Part shown: one piece after another, positions 27,968-36,738 of the stretch | How the letters are laid out: each line of letters opens with the position of its first letter | How positions within the stretch are numbered: the stretch's first letter is position 1 | Origin: Ramlibacter pallidus | GTDB taxonomy: Bacteria > Pseudomonadota > Gammaproteobacteria > Burkholderiales > Burkholderiaceae_C | Direction: 5' to 3' | Assembly (NCBI RefSeq): GCF_015070875.1 | Contig: NZ_JADDIV010000001.1 | Coordinates: forward strand, 465,144-529,143 | DNA length: 64,000 nt | Translations under genes and position numbers: made by a program | Notes under the pieces: generated by a model | What the model was told of the DNA's origin: nothing | Databases searched by the model: none | Seen by the model: the letters and a program-made list of their open reading frames with translations, nothing else

Positions 27968-28408
27968 CTACCGCACCGTCATCGGGATGGTGACGGGGCC
28001 GTCGTTCACCAGGTGCACCTGCATGTCGGCGGCGAACTCGCCGGTCTGCACCACCGGGTGCGCGGCCCGCGCGCAGGCGACGAAATGTTCGTAGAGCCGC
28101 CGCCCTTCGTCCGGGGGCGCGGCGCCGGTGAAGCTGGGCCGGTTGCCGCCGCTGGTGTCGGCGGCCAGCGTGAACTGGCTGACCAGCAGCAGCCCGCCGC
28201 CGACGTCCTGCACGCTGCGGTTCATCTTGCCCGCCTCGTCGCTGAAGATGCGCAGCTTGAGCAGCTTGGCGAGCAGGCGCTCCGCCTGGGCATCGCCATC
28301 GCCGCGTTCGGCGCACAGCAGCACGAGCAGGCCGGGCCCGACCTCGCCGGTCGTCCGGCCCTCCACCACCACCTTCGCCTCGCGCACGCGCTGCACCACG
28401 GCCAGCAT
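27968..28408 (-). CDS. dtd: D-aminoacyl-tRNA deacylase
   Basis: 146 aa, standard DTD size. It contains the family motifs [21 protein letters not shown] (near residue 78) and the Gly-cisPro loop NDGPVTIPM at the C terminus, which together sense the D-amino-acid chirality. DTD removes D-amino acids (and glycine from mischarged tRNA-Ala) to protect translation. The ATG overlaps the stop of the upstream metal transporter gene by one base. It converges with the cardiolipin-synthase-like gene, 6 nt apart. Confidence 0.95.
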   Translation of the reverse strand: MLAVVQRVREAKVVVEGRTTGEVGPGLLVLLCAERGDGDAQAERLLAKLLKLRIFSDEAGKMNRSVQDVGGGLLLVSQFTLAADTSGGNRPSFTGAAPPDEGRRLYEHFVACARAAHPVVQTGEFAADMQVHLVNDGPVTIPMTVR

Positions 28409-29325
28409 CAGATCAGGTCCTCTTCGTCGTTGGAATGCGCTTCCACGTTGGTGGGCAGCAGCTGGATCGTCGCCCGGAGGCCCGGCACCGCGCTCATGAG
28501 CGCCTGCTCCACGGAAGTCCGCACCGCGGCGGCGCGCCCCAGCGACACGCCGGCCGGCATGTGCATGTGCAGGTCGACGAAGCGGCGCTTGCCCGAGCGC
28601 CGCGTCGACACGTGGTCGAAGCGGATCGTGGGGTGCTCGAACTCGGCGAGCGTCTTCTCGATCTGCGCGATCAGCTCGGGCTCGAGCGCGCGGTCCATCA
28701 GGCCTTCGGCGGACCGCCACATCAGGTGCACGCCTTCGCGCAGGATATTGAGGGCCACGCCGATCGCGACGACCGGGTCCAGCCAGAGCCAGTCGGTCGC
28801 CGCCGCCAGGCCGACGCCGACGATCACGCCCGCCGAGGTCCAGACGTCCGTCAGCAGGTGCCGGGCATCGCCCTCGACCGCGATGGAGCGGTGCGTGCGC
28901 GCCGACTGGAACATCGCCCAGGCCAGCGCACCGTTGAACGCCGAACTCACGACCGACAGGACCAGGCCCAGCCCCAGTTGCTGCAGCGGCTGCGGTTCGG
29001 CGAGCCGCTGCACGGCCGCCCAGATGATGCCCCCTGCCGCCAGGAAGATCATCAGCCCCTCGAAGCCGGCCGAGAAGTATTCGGCCTTGTGGTGGCCGTA
29101 GGGATGGTCTTCGTCCGCCGGGCGCATCGCGATCTTCACCATCACCAACGCGAAGGCGGCGCTCGCGAGGTTGACGAGCGACTCCATGGCATCGGAAAGC
29201 AGGCCGACGGAACCGGTCAGCCACCAGGCCAGCGTCTTCAGGCCGATCGTCACGATCGCCACCGCCACCGACCAGCGCAGCAGGACGTGCGGTTCGAGTC
29301 GGCGGGCGGCGGCGGCGAGGGACAT
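28408..29325 (-). CDS. Cation diffusion facilitator family transporter
   Basis: 305 aa inner-membrane protein with about six hydrophobic segments. The first metal-binding motif is in [31 protein letters not shown] and the second site around [17 protein letters not shown] follow. The C-terminal cytoplasmic ferredoxin-like domain contains [23 protein letters not shown] proteins export Zn, Fe, Co or Mn by proton antiport. The site residues (D/H pattern) do not settle the metal. It is translationally coupled to dtd by a TGATG overlap. Confidence 0.92.
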   Translation of the reverse strand: MSLAAAARRLEPHVLLRWSVAVAIVTIGLKTLAWWLTGSVGLLSDAMESLVNLASAAFALVMVKIAMRPADEDHPYGHHKAEYFSAGFEGLMIFLAAGGIIWAAVQRLAEPQPLQQLGLGLVLSVVSSAFNGALAWAMFQSARTHRSIAVEGDARHLLTDVWTSAGVIVGVGLAAATDWLWLDPVVAIGVALNILREGVHLMWRSAEGLMDRALEPELIAQIEKTLAEFEHPTIRFDHVSTRRSGKRRFVDLHMHMPAGVSLGRAAAVRTSVEQALMSAVPGLRATIQLLPTNVEAHSNDEEDLI

Positions 29326-29360
29326 GCCGGGATTGTGCGGCAGCGCCGCCGCGCGACCGC

Positions 29361-29768
29361 TCAATGCGGCCGGCCGGGGTAGATCATGAGCGCGGGCTCC
29401 ACCTGCGCCAGGTGCACGAAGTCCCTGTCGTTGTGCACGAGGAGTGCGCCGTGCTCCAGCGCGAGCGCGGCGATCAGGCAGTCGTTGGGCTTGCGGATGG
29501 TGAGCCCGGCGGTGCGTGCGGCGCGGTACAACTGTGCCGCCACCTCGTAAGTGGAGAGCTCCCGCGGCTGGAGGATCAGCGCCGACCAGAGCACCTTGCG
29601 CATGCGTTCGTAGTCCGCCTCCGCCCGGATGCCCTGCAGCACCTCCTGGAAGATCACCCCCGTGGTGGCGATCTCCTCGTGTTCGTCGCGGGCCTCGACG
29701 AACTGCGTCGCAGCGGTGGAAATTCCCCGCTGCGCATCGATCCACACGCTCGAGTCCAGCAGGAGCAT
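29361..29768 (-). CDS. VapC-type PIN-domain ribonuclease toxin
   Basis: 135 aa PIN domain. Conserved acidic residues are visible: Asp in [10 protein letters not shown] (residue 5), Glu in IFQEVLQG, and Asp in [11 protein letters not shown] and HNDRDF. VapC toxins cleave initiator tRNA or specific RNAs with Mg2+/Mn2+. The start overlaps the antitoxin stop by one base, the normal VapBC arrangement. The pair sits between tyrS and the CDF transporter, with no mobile-element remnants next to it. Confidence 0.9.
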   Translation of the reverse strand: MLLLDSSVWIDAQRGISTAATQFVEARDEHEEIATTGVIFQEVLQGIRAEADYERMRKVLWSALILQPRELSTYEVAAQLYRAARTAGLTIRKPNDCLIAALALEHGALLVHNDRDFVHLAQVEPALMIYPGRPH

Positions 29769-30058
29769 CACTTCTTCCGCGGCCGCTTCGCGGGCGGCGG
29801 TGGCATCACCTTGTACGTGGCGATCCCCTGCTCGACGCGGTACTTGCCCGGCGGCTCGCCGGGTTCGGTCTTCGGGTCGTAGCCGGGCCAGAACGTCTCC
29901 TCCGTGGCGCTGCCCCAGACATCGCGCAGGCGCGGCCTGCCGGCCCGCGCCACCATTTCGCGCAGAGCGCGGTCGACCACTTCGCGCTTGGTCCGTGCGC
30001 CGGAAACCTTCATCGCTTCCGCGACGAGGTCTTCGTCGATGTCGATGTTGGTGATCAT
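29768..30058 (-). CDS. VapB-type antitoxin
   Basis: 96 aa. The N-terminal part (MITNIDIDEDLVAEAMKVSG, then TKREVVDRALREMV) is a ribbon-helix-helix DNA-binding domain of the VapB/DUF2191 type. The C-terminal tail is proline-rich and basic, and longer than usual, and would wrap the VapC toxin. VapB normally represses its own operon; a near-palindrome over the -10 box (30063-30077) is a candidate operator. Start ATG with complement 30056-30058. Confidence 0.88.
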   Translation of the reverse strand: MITNIDIDEDLVAEAMKVSGARTKREVVDRALREMVARAGRPRLRDVWGSATEETFWPGYDPKTEPGEPPGKYRVEQGIATYKVMPPPPAKRPRKK

Positions 30059-30062
30059 GAGG

Positions 30063-30077
30063 CGAATTGTACATTCG
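30063..30077 (-). promoter_or_regulatory. vapB promoter -10 (TACAAT) inside a near-palindromic operator
   Basis: On the minus strand TACAAT (complement of 30066-30071) ends 7 nt before the vapB ATG, with TG directly upstream. It lies within CGAATTGTACATTCG (30063-30077), which is nearly its own reverse complement around TGTACA. This is consistent with autorepression by VapBC of a leaderless transcript. Confidence 0.45.
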
Positions 30078-30099
30078 ACCCACAAAGCACCCACACCGT

Positions 30100-31335
30100 C
30101 TATCGAAGCGTCACCCGGGCGAATTTCCGCTTGCCGACCTGGACCACGTAGGTGCCCGCGGCGAGCTTCAATCCCTTGTCGCTCACCACGGCGGAGTCCA
30201 CGCGGACACCGCCGCCATCGATGAGGCGGTTGGCTTCGCTGGTCGACGGCGCCAGGTTGGCCTGCTTGAGCACCTGCGCGATCCCCAGCGGTGCGCCGGA
30301 CAGCGCGACCTTCGGGATCTCGTCCGGCACCCCGCCCTTGCTGCGGTTCACGAAGTCCTGCTCGGCGCCGTCGGCGGCGGCGGGACTGTGGAAGCGCGCC
30401 GTGATCTCCTTGGCCAGGGCCACCTTCGCATCGCGCGGGTTGCGGCCGCCGTCGATTTCGCGCTTCAGTGCGGCGATCTCGTCCTCGCTGCGGAAGCTGA
30501 GCAGCGTGTACCAGCGCCACATCAGCGTGTCGGAAATCGACATCACCTTGGCGAACATGGTGTTCGCGTCCTCGGTGATGCCGATGTAGTTGTTCTTGCT
30601 CTTCGACATCTTGTCGATGCCGTCCAGGCCCTCCAGCAGCGGCATGGTCAGGATGCACTGCGGCTCCTGTCCGTACTCCGCCTGCAGGTGGCGGCCCATG
30701 AGCAGGTTGAACTTCTGGTCGGTGCCGCCCAGCTCGAGATCGCTTTTCAGGGCCACGGAGTCGTAGCCCTGCATCAGCGGGTACAGGAACTCGTGGATGC
30801 TGATGGGCGTGCCGGCCTTGAAGCGCTCGTGGAAGTCGTTGCGCTCCATCATCCGCGCGACCGTGTATTTGGCGGTCAGCTGGATCATGTCTCGCGAGCT
30901 CAACCGGTCGCTCCACTCGCTGTTGTAGCGAAGCTCGGTACGGCTCGGGTCCAGGATCTTGTCGGCCTGCGCGCGGTAGGTCTCCGCGTTCAGCTTGATC
31001 TGTTCCGCCGTGAGCGGGGGGCGGGTGGTGTTGCGGCCGGACGGGTCGCCGATCATCGAGGTGAAGTCGCCGATCAGGAAGATCACCTGGTGCCCCAGGT
31101 CCTGCAGCTGGCGCATCTTGTTCAGGACCACCGTGTGGCCGACGTGGATGTCCGGCGCGGTGGGGTCCAGCCCCAGCTTGATCCGCAGTGGGACGCCCGT
31201 GGCCTCCGACTTCGCCAGCTTCTGCTCCCACTCGTCCCGCGGGATCAGTTCCTCCGCCCCGCGCAGCGTGACGGCCATCGCCTTGCGCACGCCGTCCGTC
31301 ACGGGCCACTGTTTTGTAACAACTGCTTGATTCAT
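30100..31335 (-). CDS. tyrS: Tyrosyl-tRNA synthetase
   Basis: 411 aa class-I synthetase of the TyrRS-Z type. It has the HVGHTVVL (HIGH-like) motif near residue 54, KMSKSKNNYIG near residue 245, and a C-terminal S4-like RNA-binding domain (LIDGGGVRVDSAVVSD). It charges tRNA-Tyr. Start ATG with complement 31333-31335, preceded by an AGGAATTCC-like purine stretch. It is divergent from the M23 peptidase; the 165-nt gap contains an inverted repeat at 31460-31476 and A/T-rich boxes but no clear -35. Confidence 0.96.
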   Translation of the reverse strand: MNQAVVTKQWPVTDGVRKAMAVTLRGAEELIPRDEWEQKLAKSEATGVPLRIKLGLDPTAPDIHVGHTVVLNKMRQLQDLGHQVIFLIGDFTSMIGDPSGRNTTRPPLTAEQIKLNAETYRAQADKILDPSRTELRYNSEWSDRLSSRDMIQLTAKYTVARMMERNDFHERFKAGTPISIHEFLYPLMQGYDSVALKSDLELGGTDQKFNLLMGRHLQAEYGQEPQCILTMPLLEGLDGIDKMSKSKNNYIGITEDANTMFAKVMSISDTLMWRWYTLLSFRSEDEIAALKREIDGGRNPRDAKVALAKEITARFHSPAAADGAEQDFVNRSKGGVPDEIPKVALSGAPLGIAQVLKQANLAPSTSEANRLIDGGGVRVDSAVVSDKGLKLAAGTYVVQVGKRKFARVTLR

Positions 31336-31459
31336 AAAGGAATTTCTGACGGAAGAGCTAGGAGGGCTGGCTATACTGCGGGTCGCCGATTCTAGAGCGG
31401 CAGGGTGTTCGCCATAGGCGCCGCCCGCGCCGACTTGCAGGAAGCCACCTGAGAGACGT

Positions 31460-31476
31460 GTAGGAGCTGGTCCTAC
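31460..31476. promoter_or_regulatory. Inverted repeat GTAGGA-N5-TCCTAC upstream of the M23 peptidase gene
   Basis: Perfect 6-bp arms at 31460-31465 and 31471-31476, 25 nt before the GTG start at 31501. The right half, GTCCTAC, recurs at 53246, 62156 and 62179, all intergenic. This could be a regulator site; the regulator is unknown. Confidence 0.35.
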
Positions 31477-31500
31477 ATCCCGGGCAAGAATGGACAAGAA

Positions 31501-32859
31501 GTGAAGCAAACTTGGATCGCCGCTGGGGAGCGGCTTCTGTCCCGCGCCGCGCACGCGCTGGAACATCATCCCCGCCAGGTCACGGCGCTGGTCGCCGGCC
31601 TGATGCTGACCGCCGGTGGCGGCGCGTTCGCCGTCGCTTCGCTGGGCCCGGACCCGTCCACCCTGCCGGTGCGCGAGATCCTGGAAAGCGTGCAGCCGCT
31701 GCCCCTGGCGGAGCAGTCGGAGGCGCTGGACATCCACCGCTTCAGCCTGTTCACCGCCGAAGCGGTCCGCTCCAGCGACACGGCCGAATCCCTGCTGGCC
31801 CGCCTGGGCATCAACGACCCCGTCGCGGCGGCCTTCCTGCGCAGCGACTGGCAGGCCCGTCCGCAAGTGCTGGGCGCGCCCGGCCGCACCGTCACCGCCG
31901 AAGCCACCGACAGCCGCAACCTGGTGCGCCTCACGGTGCGCTGGGCCGCCGACGAGCACAGCTTCCGCCGCCTGGTGGTGGAGCGCCAGCCCTCCGGCAA
32001 TTTCGCCAGCCGCATCGAAGCCGCCCCCCTGGTGGCCTCGCTGCGCGTGGGCTCCGGCACCATCCGCAGTTCGCTGTTCGGCGCCGCCGACGACGCCGGC
32101 ATCCCGGACGCCGTGACCCTGCAGCTGGTCGACATCTATTCGGGCGACATCGACTTCCACCGCGGCCTGCGCCAGGGCGACCGCTTCGCCGTGGTCTACG
32201 AGACGCTGGAAGCCGACGGCGAGCCGATGCGCATCGGCCGCGTCGTCTCCACCCAGTTCGTCAACGCCGGCCGCCAGCTGCAGGCCCTGTGGTTCCAGGA
32301 ACCCGGCCAGCGCGGCGGCTATTTCGACTTCAACGGCCGCAGCCTGGAGCGCACCTTCCTGGCCTCGCCGATGGAAGTCTCGCGCGTCACCAGCGGCTTC
32401 GCGATGCGCCTGCATCCCATCCACCGCACCTGGCGCGCCCATACCGGCGTCGACTACGGCGCGCCGACGGGCGCCCCGGTCCGCACCGTCGGCACCGGCC
32501 GCGTCGAATACGCCGGCGCGATGAACGGCTATGGCAACACGGTCGAGATCGACCACGGCAACGGCAACACCACCCTCTATGCGCACCTGAGCCGCATCGA
32601 CGTGCGCAAGGGCCAGACCGTCGAGCGCGGCCAGCGCATCGGCGCGGTGGGCTCCACCGGCTGGGCCACCGGCCCCCACCTGCACTTCGAATTCAAGGAA
32701 CGCGGCGTCCACCAGGATCCCCTGGCCGTCGCCCGCCGCCACCAACCGGCCACGGAGCTGAGCGCCCAGGCCCGCCCGAAGTTCGAGCTGGTCGCGCAAT
32801 CCATGCGCAACCAGCTGGTGATGGCCGCGTCGGCCAACATGGTGGCTTCCGCGCGCTGA
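31501..32859 (+). CDS. M23 family metallopeptidase (peptidoglycan endopeptidase, MepM-like)
   Basis: 452 aa from GTG 31501. A membrane anchor lies at about residues 27-47. The middle region resembles the OapA/LysM-adjacent domains of MepM-type enzymes. The C-terminal LytM domain (about residues 295-420) has the zinc ligands H314 and D318 (HTGVDYG) and H393/H395 (HLHFEF). It should cut peptide cross-links in peptidoglycan in the periplasm. It is followed 29 nt later by anmK, which recycles anhydroMurNAc released by lytic enzymes, so the pair is functionally consistent. Confidence 0.9.
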   Translation: MKQTWIAAGERLLSRAAHALEHHPRQVTALVAGLMLTAGGGAFAVASLGPDPSTLPVREILESVQPLPLAEQSEALDIHRFSLFTAEAVRSSDTAESLLARLGINDPVAAAFLRSDWQARPQVLGAPGRTVTAEATDSRNLVRLTVRWAADEHSFRRLVVERQPSGNFASRIEAAPLVASLRVGSGTIRSSLFGAADDAGIPDAVTLQLVDIYSGDIDFHRGLRQGDRFAVVYETLEADGEPMRIGRVVSTQFVNAGRQLQALWFQEPGQRGGYFDFNGRSLERTFLASPMEVSRVTSGFAMRLHPIHRTWRAHTGVDYGAPTGAPVRTVGTGRVEYAGAMNGYGNTVEIDHGNGNTTLYAHLSRIDVRKGQTVERGQRIGAVGSTGWATGPHLHFEFKERGVHQDPLAVARRHQPATELSAQARPKFELVAQSMRNQLVMAASANMVASAR

Positions 32860-32876
32860 GGCGCCTGTCCGGGCGC

Positions 32877-32882
32877 TACGAT
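32877..32882 (+). promoter_or_regulatory. -10-like box (TACGAT) before anmK
   Basis: TACGAT ends 6 nt before the ATG at 32889. There is no Shine-Dalgarno sequence in the 29-nt gap after the peptidase gene. Confidence 0.35.
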
Positions 32883-32888
32883 GCGCCC

Positions 32889-33995
32889 ATGGGTGATCTC
32901 TTCATCGGCCTGATGTCCGGCACCTCGCTGGACGGGGTGGACGGCGTCGTCGCCGACTTCTCTTCCGGGGTGCGCGTGCTGCGACATGCCAGTGCGCCCT
33001 TTCCCGACGAGCTGCGCGCCGTTCTGATGGCGTTGAACGCTTCCGGCCCCGACGAACTGCACCGCGGCTGGCTGGCGGGCAACGGCCTCATGCGCGTCTA
33101 TGCGGAGGTCGTGCGCGACCTGCTGCAGGGCACCGGGCTGGCGCCGGACGCGATCGCAGCGATCGGCGCCCACGGGCAGACCGTGCGGCACCGGCCCCAG
33201 CAGTTCGACGGCACCGGCTACACCATCCAGCTGGCGCAGCCGGCCCTGCTGGCCGAGCTCACCGGCATCCGCGTGGTGGCCGATTTCCGCAGCCGCGACG
33301 TGGCCGCCGGTGGGCAAGGGGCGCCGCTGGCGCCGTTCTTCCACCAGGCGCTGTTCGCCAGGCCGGGCCAGACGGTCGGCGTGCTGAACATCGGCGGGAT
33401 CTCGAACCTCACGGTGCTGCGCGCCGACGGCACGATGCAGGGCTTCGACTGCGGTCCCGGCAACGCGCTGATGGACGCCTGGACCGAGGAGCACACCGGC
33501 CAGCCCTACGACGACGGCGGACGCTGGGCCGCCGGCGGTCGCGTGCTGCCGGACCTGCTGGCCTCCATGCTGGCGGAGCCGTACTTCGCGCAGACGCCGC
33601 CCAAGAGCACGGGCCGCGACCTGTTCAACGCGCCCTGGTTCCGCGCGCACCTCCAGCGCTTTGCGGGCGCGGCGCCGGCCGACGTGCAGGCCACCCTCAC
33701 GGAGCTGACCGCCCGGGCCGCCGCGGACGACGTGCGGCGCCATGCAGCCGGACTGGGCAAGCTGATCGTGTGTGGCGGCGGCGCCCTCAACGCGCACCTG
33801 ATGCATCGCCTGCAGGCGCTGTTGCCCGTCGCGCGGGTGGTCTCCAGCGAAGCCGAGGGCCTGCCGCCGCTGCAGGTCGAAGCGACCGCGTTCGCCTGGC
33901 TGGCGCGCAAATGCGTGCGCGGCGAAAAGCTGGAGCTCCAAAGCACCACGGGCGCCCGAGGCGCCCGTGTGCTGGGGGGGATCTACCCGGCCTAG
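32889..33995 (+). CDS. anmK: Anhydro-N-acetylmuramic acid kinase
   Basis: 368 aa. It phosphorylates and opens 1,6-anhydroMurNAc to MurNAc-6-phosphate during cell-wall recycling. The N-terminal [14 protein letters not shown] phosphate-binding loop, [29 protein letters not shown] and VCGGGALN motifs are all present, and the length matches the family. Its last codons contain a strong hairpin (33942-33973). Its stop shares a CTAG with the stop of the convergent erpA gene. Confidence 0.95.
   Translation: MGDLFIGLMSGTSLDGVDGVVADFSSGVRVLRHASAPFPDELRAVLMALNASGPDELHRGWLAGNGLMRVYAEVVRDLLQGTGLAPDAIAAIGAHGQTVRHRPQQFDGTGYTIQLAQPALLAELTGIRVVADFRSRDVAAGGQGAPLAPFFHQALFARPGQTVGVLNIGGISNLTVLRADGTMQGFDCGPGNALMDAWTEEHTGQPYDDGGRWAAGGRVLPDLLASMLAEPYFAQTPPKSTGRDLFNAPWFRAHLQRFAGAAPADVQATLTELTARAAADDVRRHAAGLGKLIVCGGGALNAHLMHRLQALLPVARVVSSEAEGLPPLQVEATAFAWLARKCVRGEKLELQSTTGARGARVLGGIYPA
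33942..33973 (-). terminator. Strong hairpin in the 3' coding end of anmK, probable erpA terminator
   Basis: Arms CACGGGCGCC (33947-33956) and GGCGCCCGTG (33960-33969) pair perfectly with a 3-nt loop. They are extended by AGCA/TGCT (33942-33945 and 33970-33973) past a one-base bulge. On the minus strand it lies about 20 nt after the erpA stop and is followed by a short T stretch. The codons involved still encode a normal AnmK tail. Confidence 0.55.
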
Positions 33996-34357
33996 GCCGA
34001 GAAGCTCGAACCGCAGCCGCAGGTGCTCTGGGCGTTCGGGTTCTTGATGACGAACTGGGCGCCCTGCAGGTCTTCCTTGTAGTCGATCTCGGCGCCGACC
34101 AGGTACTGGTAGCTCATCGCGTCGATCAGCAGGGAGACACCGTTCTTGGTCATCACCGTGTCGTCGTCGTTGGCGATCTCGTCGAAGGTGAAGCCGTACT
34201 GGAAGCCCGAGCAGCCGCCGCCCTGCACGAACACGCGCAGCTTCAGGTCCGGGTTGCCCTCTTCCGCGATCAGGTCGGCGACCTTGGCCGCGGCGCTGTC
34301 GGTGAACAGCAGCGGTGCGGGCATTTCGGTGGACACGTTCTCGGCAACAGCGCTCAT
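33992..34357 (-). CDS. erpA: Iron-sulfur cluster insertion protein ErpA
   Basis: 121 aa A-type Fe-S carrier. The three cluster-binding cysteines are in GGGCSGFQY (near residue 50) and the C-terminal TCGCGSSF. ErpA delivers [4Fe-4S] clusters to apo-enzymes such as IspG/IspH and respiratory subunits. The ATG has an AAGGAAAG Shine-Dalgarno sequence, and TACCAT about 30 nt upstream (complement 34389-34394) is a possible -10, so this gene is conventionally leadered. It follows bactofilin on the same strand. Confidence 0.95.
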   Translation of the reverse strand: MSAVAENVSTEMPAPLLFTDSAAAKVADLIAEEGNPDLKLRVFVQGGGCSGFQYGFTFDEIANDDDTVMTKNGVSLLIDAMSYQYLVGAEIDYKEDLQGAQFVIKNPNAQSTCGCGSSFSA

Positions 34358-34418
34358 GGACTTTCCTTCGTCAGGGACTTCTCGACAGATGGTAAACCGG
34401 CCGGGCAGCCGGCGTCCA

Positions 34419-34829
34419 TCAGGCGCTCTTTGCTGCCAGCTTCAGTAAGGGCTTTTCCTCGCCCTCGGCGGCGCCCTGCACGAGCGGCCGCAACTGACCC
34501 GAGATGGTGGCGCCCTGGTGCATTTCCAGGGAGACGTAGGAAACATCGCCCTCGATCCTGGCCTTGGGCTGCAGTTCCAGCAGTTCACGGGCGTGGACCG
34601 GGCCGCGCACGGTGCCGTTGATGATCACGTGGTCCGCCGAGATGGCGCCCTGGACCACTGCCTGCTCGGAGATGACCAGCATGCTGCCGGCGTCGTCGGC
34701 GCTGGACTGGATGTCGCCGAACACCTCGCCGTCGACGCGCAGGCCTTCGTTGAACTTCATGTTGCCCTCGATGCGCGTGCCCTGCGCAATGAGGCTCTTG
34801 ATGGGGGGCTGGGACTTCTTGCCGAACAT
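34419..34829 (-). CDS. Bactofilin family polymer-forming cytoskeletal protein
   Basis: 136 aa DUF583 protein. The central region (about residues 18-110) shows the hydrophobic/glycine beta-helix repeats of bactofilins ([46 protein letters not shown]), flanked by short polar tails. Bactofilins polymerise without nucleotides at the membrane and often position peptidoglycan enzymes. Start ATG with an AGGAGAA Shine-Dalgarno sequence; the upstream membrane coiled-coil gene is 29 nt away, suggesting the two work together. Confidence 0.92.
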   Translation of the reverse strand: MFGKKSQPPIKSLIAQGTRIEGNMKFNEGLRVDGEVFGDIQSSADDAGSMLVISEQAVVQGAISADHVIINGTVRGPVHARELLELQPKARIEGDVSYVSLEMHQGATISGQLRPLVQGAAEGEEKPLLKLAAKSA

Positions 34830-34858
34830 GGGATTCTCCTCAACAACGACTTCGGGAC

Positions 34859-35566
34859 TTACAAGGAAAGGCTCTGCACGGCGCGGCTGGTGGACCCTTC
34901 CACCACGCGCGCGGACACATTCTTGACGACGGCCTGGGCGGGGAGGTCGACCATGCCCTCCACCCGGCGGTATTGGCGGAATTGCAACGCCTGCGGACCG
35001 CCGGGCAGCTGCATCATCCACGGCTTGCCGTCCAGGGTGCCGGAGAAGCTCACTTCGAGCCGGCCACGGAATTCGGGGGCGTTCTTCACCGGTTGCAGCA
35101 CCAGCACCTGCCACTTGAGCTGGGTGCCCGACAGCACTTCGGCCTGCAAGCCGCGGATGGCGACCGACTCGGTGCCGCTGGCGGGCATGAGCTTCTCGAA
35201 GAAGCCGAGGTCCTCGCGCAGCGTGCGGTTCTCGGCCTCGAGATGCCGGATCTGGGTGGCCAGGCGCTCCTGCGCCGCCCGCTCGACCGTGATGGCGCTG
35301 CCGGAGGTGTTGAGGATGGACTGGATGCGGTCGCGCTCGCGCCGCAGGCTCGCGACTTCGTCGCGCAGCTGCGCCACTTCCTCGCCGGAACCGCCGTCGA
35401 CGCCGGCGAGATCCTTGCCGAGTTCGAAGGCCCAGAGGCTGATGGCGCCGCAGAAGCCGAGCACGATCGCGGCTGCCGCCCACTGCAGGGGCCAGGGCAT
35501 GGCGCTGCGCACCTTCATCCGGGGTGCGCTGATCGTCAGACGACGCCTGAGCAGCTTGAAACGCAT
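34859..35566 (-). CDS. Membrane-anchored coiled-coil protein (DUF6776-like)
   Basis: 235 aa. A basic N-terminal tail precedes one transmembrane segment (about residues 27-48). A coiled coil follows (about 60-125, EEVAQLRDEVASLRRERDRI and RHLEAENRTLRED), then a C-terminal beta-rich domain (about 140-230). The topology is probably N-in with the coiled coil in the periplasm. This arrangement next to bactofilin is recurrent in Burkholderiales; its function has not been assigned. It could link the bactofilin filament to the envelope, which is inference from position only. Confidence 0.75.
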   Translation of the reverse strand: MRFKLLRRRLTISAPRMKVRSAMPWPLQWAAAAIVLGFCGAISLWAFELGKDLAGVDGGSGEEVAQLRDEVASLRRERDRIQSILNTSGSAITVERAAQERLATQIRHLEAENRTLREDLGFFEKLMPASGTESVAIRGLQAEVLSGTQLKWQVLVLQPVKNAPEFRGRLEVSFSGTLDGKPWMMQLPGGPQALQFRQYRRVEGMVDLPAQAVVKNVSARVVEGSTSRAVQSLSL

Positions 35567-35672
35567 GGATGAGGATGCTGCCCAAAGAACGAAGCCGCAG
35601 CAAGTGCGAACTTGTGCGGCTTCGTGTCGGAGAGCGGCGAACGCCTTGTCGGCGGGCGCCCCGTCAGCCTCG

Positions 35673-35700
35673 GTTAGGAAAGCCGCGGGCGGCTTTCCAA
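35673..35700 (-). terminator. Hairpin after rpsI
   Basis: Arms GGAAAGCCG and CGGCTTTCC separated by 4 nt lie just downstream of the rpsI stop (35709) in a 142-nt spacer. There is no uridine tract, so it may be a weak or Rho-assisted terminator or an mRNA-end stabiliser. It resembles the stem of the terminator at 63820. Confidence 0.5.
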
Positions 35701-35708
35701 CGGAAGCA

Positions 35709-36101
35709 TTAGCGCTTGGAGAACTGCTTGCGGCGGCGGGCGGAGTGCAGGCCGACCTTCTTGCGTTCCACTTCGCGGGCGTCGCGGGTCACGAAGCCGG
35801 CGGCGGACAGCTGGGGCTTCAGCGCCGCGTCGTAGTCGATCAGCGCGCGGGTGATGCCGTGGCGCACGGCGCCGGCCTGGCCGGATTCGCCGCCACCGTG
35901 CACGTTGCACTGGATGTCGAACGTCTCGCCGTGGCCCGTCAGCATCAGCGGCTGCTTGGCGATCATGATCGACGTCTCGCGGCCGAAGAAGGCCTGGATG
36001 TCGCGACCATTGATCGTGATCTTGCCGGAGCCCTTCTTCAGGAAGACACGGGCCACGCTGCTCTTGCGGCGGCCGGTGCCGTTGTTCCATTCACCGATCA
36101 T
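35709..36101 (-). CDS. rpsI: 30S ribosomal protein S9 (uS9)
   Basis: 130 aa. The typical [19 protein letters not shown] start, [20 protein letters not shown] core and the basic tail ending RRRKQFSKR, which reaches the P-site tRNA, are all present. It is in the standard operon with rplM (2-nt gap) and is read from the rplM promoter. Confidence 0.98.
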   Translation of the reverse strand: MIGEWNNGTGRRKSSVARVFLKKGSGKITINGRDIQAFFGRETSIMIAKQPLMLTGHGETFDIQCNVHGGGESGQAGAVRHGITRALIDYDAALKPQLSAAGFVTRDAREVERKKVGLHSARRRKQFSKR

Positions 36102-36103
36102 GT

Positions 36104-36535
36104 TCAGATCTCCAGGGGCTTCGGTTGCTGCGCGGTGTGCGGGTGCTCGGCGCCACCGTAGACCTTCAGCTTCTTGATCATGGCGTAGCCCAGCGGGCCC
36201 TTGGGCAGCATGCCCTTGACGGCCTTCTCGAGCGCGCGGCCGGGGTGCTTGGCCTGCATTTCCTTGAAGGTCTGCTGGCGGATGCCGCCGGGGTAGCCGG
36301 TGTGGCGGTAGTAGACCTTGTCGGTCTCCTTGGCGCCGGTGACGCGCAGCTTGGCTGCGTTGATGACGACGATGAAGTCGCCGGTGTCGACGTGAGGCGT
36401 GTAGATGGCCTTGTGCTTGCCGCGCAGTCGGAGGGCAGCTTCGCTGGCTACCCGTCCGAGCACCTTGTCGGTGGCGTCAATCACAAACCACTCGTGCTTC
36501 ACGTCAGCGGGCTTGGCGCTGACAGTGGTGGTCAT
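36104..36535 (-). CDS. rplM: 50S ribosomal protein L13 (uL13)
   Basis: 143 aa from the ATG with complement 36533-36535; an upstream ATG would add 13 residues not found in the family. Contains [37 protein letters not shown] and the [19 protein letters not shown] motif. It is an early-assembly large-subunit protein. In several bacteria L13 regulates its own operon through the leader; the roughly 130-nt leader here (36536-36667) would allow that, but no specific structure was identified. Confidence 0.98.
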   Translation of the reverse strand: MTTTVSAKPADVKHEWFVIDATDKVLGRVASEAALRLRGKHKAIYTPHVDTGDFIVVINAAKLRVTGAKETDKVYYRHTGYPGGIRQQTFKEMQAKHPGRALEKAVKGMLPKGPLGYAMIKKLKVYGGAEHPHTAQQPKPLEI

Positions 36536-36668
36536 AAAGACTCTCGAGTTGCGGTTTGGCGGGCTCTTTTCCACGGTCGGTGTCCCTCTGGCGGGGATCT
36601 CTTAGGTGGTTGGCAAGGCGGCTGCCCTGTTTCCGTCGCGGAGCCACTGGAGCGCTGCGGAACCCGGC

Positions 36669-36674
36669 ATTATA
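36669..36674 (-). promoter_or_regulatory. rplM-rpsI promoter -10 (TATAAT)
   Basis: An exact TATAAT on the minus strand (complement of 36669-36674) lies about 134 nt upstream of the rplM ATG. The -35 region is GC-rich without a clear TTGACA. It implies a long leader before rplM. Confidence 0.6.
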
Positions 36675-36726
36675 GCCAGGGTGCGCCCGCCGTGCTCCGA
36701 ACCCGCGGCGGGGCCGCCCCCGGGGG

Positions 36727-36732
36727 TACCAT
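36727..36732 (+). promoter_or_regulatory. -10-like box (TACCAT) before rlmJ
   Basis: TACCAT ends exactly 6 nt before the ATG at 36739, the leaderless spacing found repeatedly here. The same hexamer with the same spacing precedes tag at 44793. Confidence 0.35.
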
Positions 36733-36738
36733 CGAAGC

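Noticed and set aside
29361-30058. VapBC as part of a defence or mobile island
   Set aside because: Both flanks are housekeeping genes in a normal order, composition matches the surroundings, and no integrase or attachment repeats are visible.
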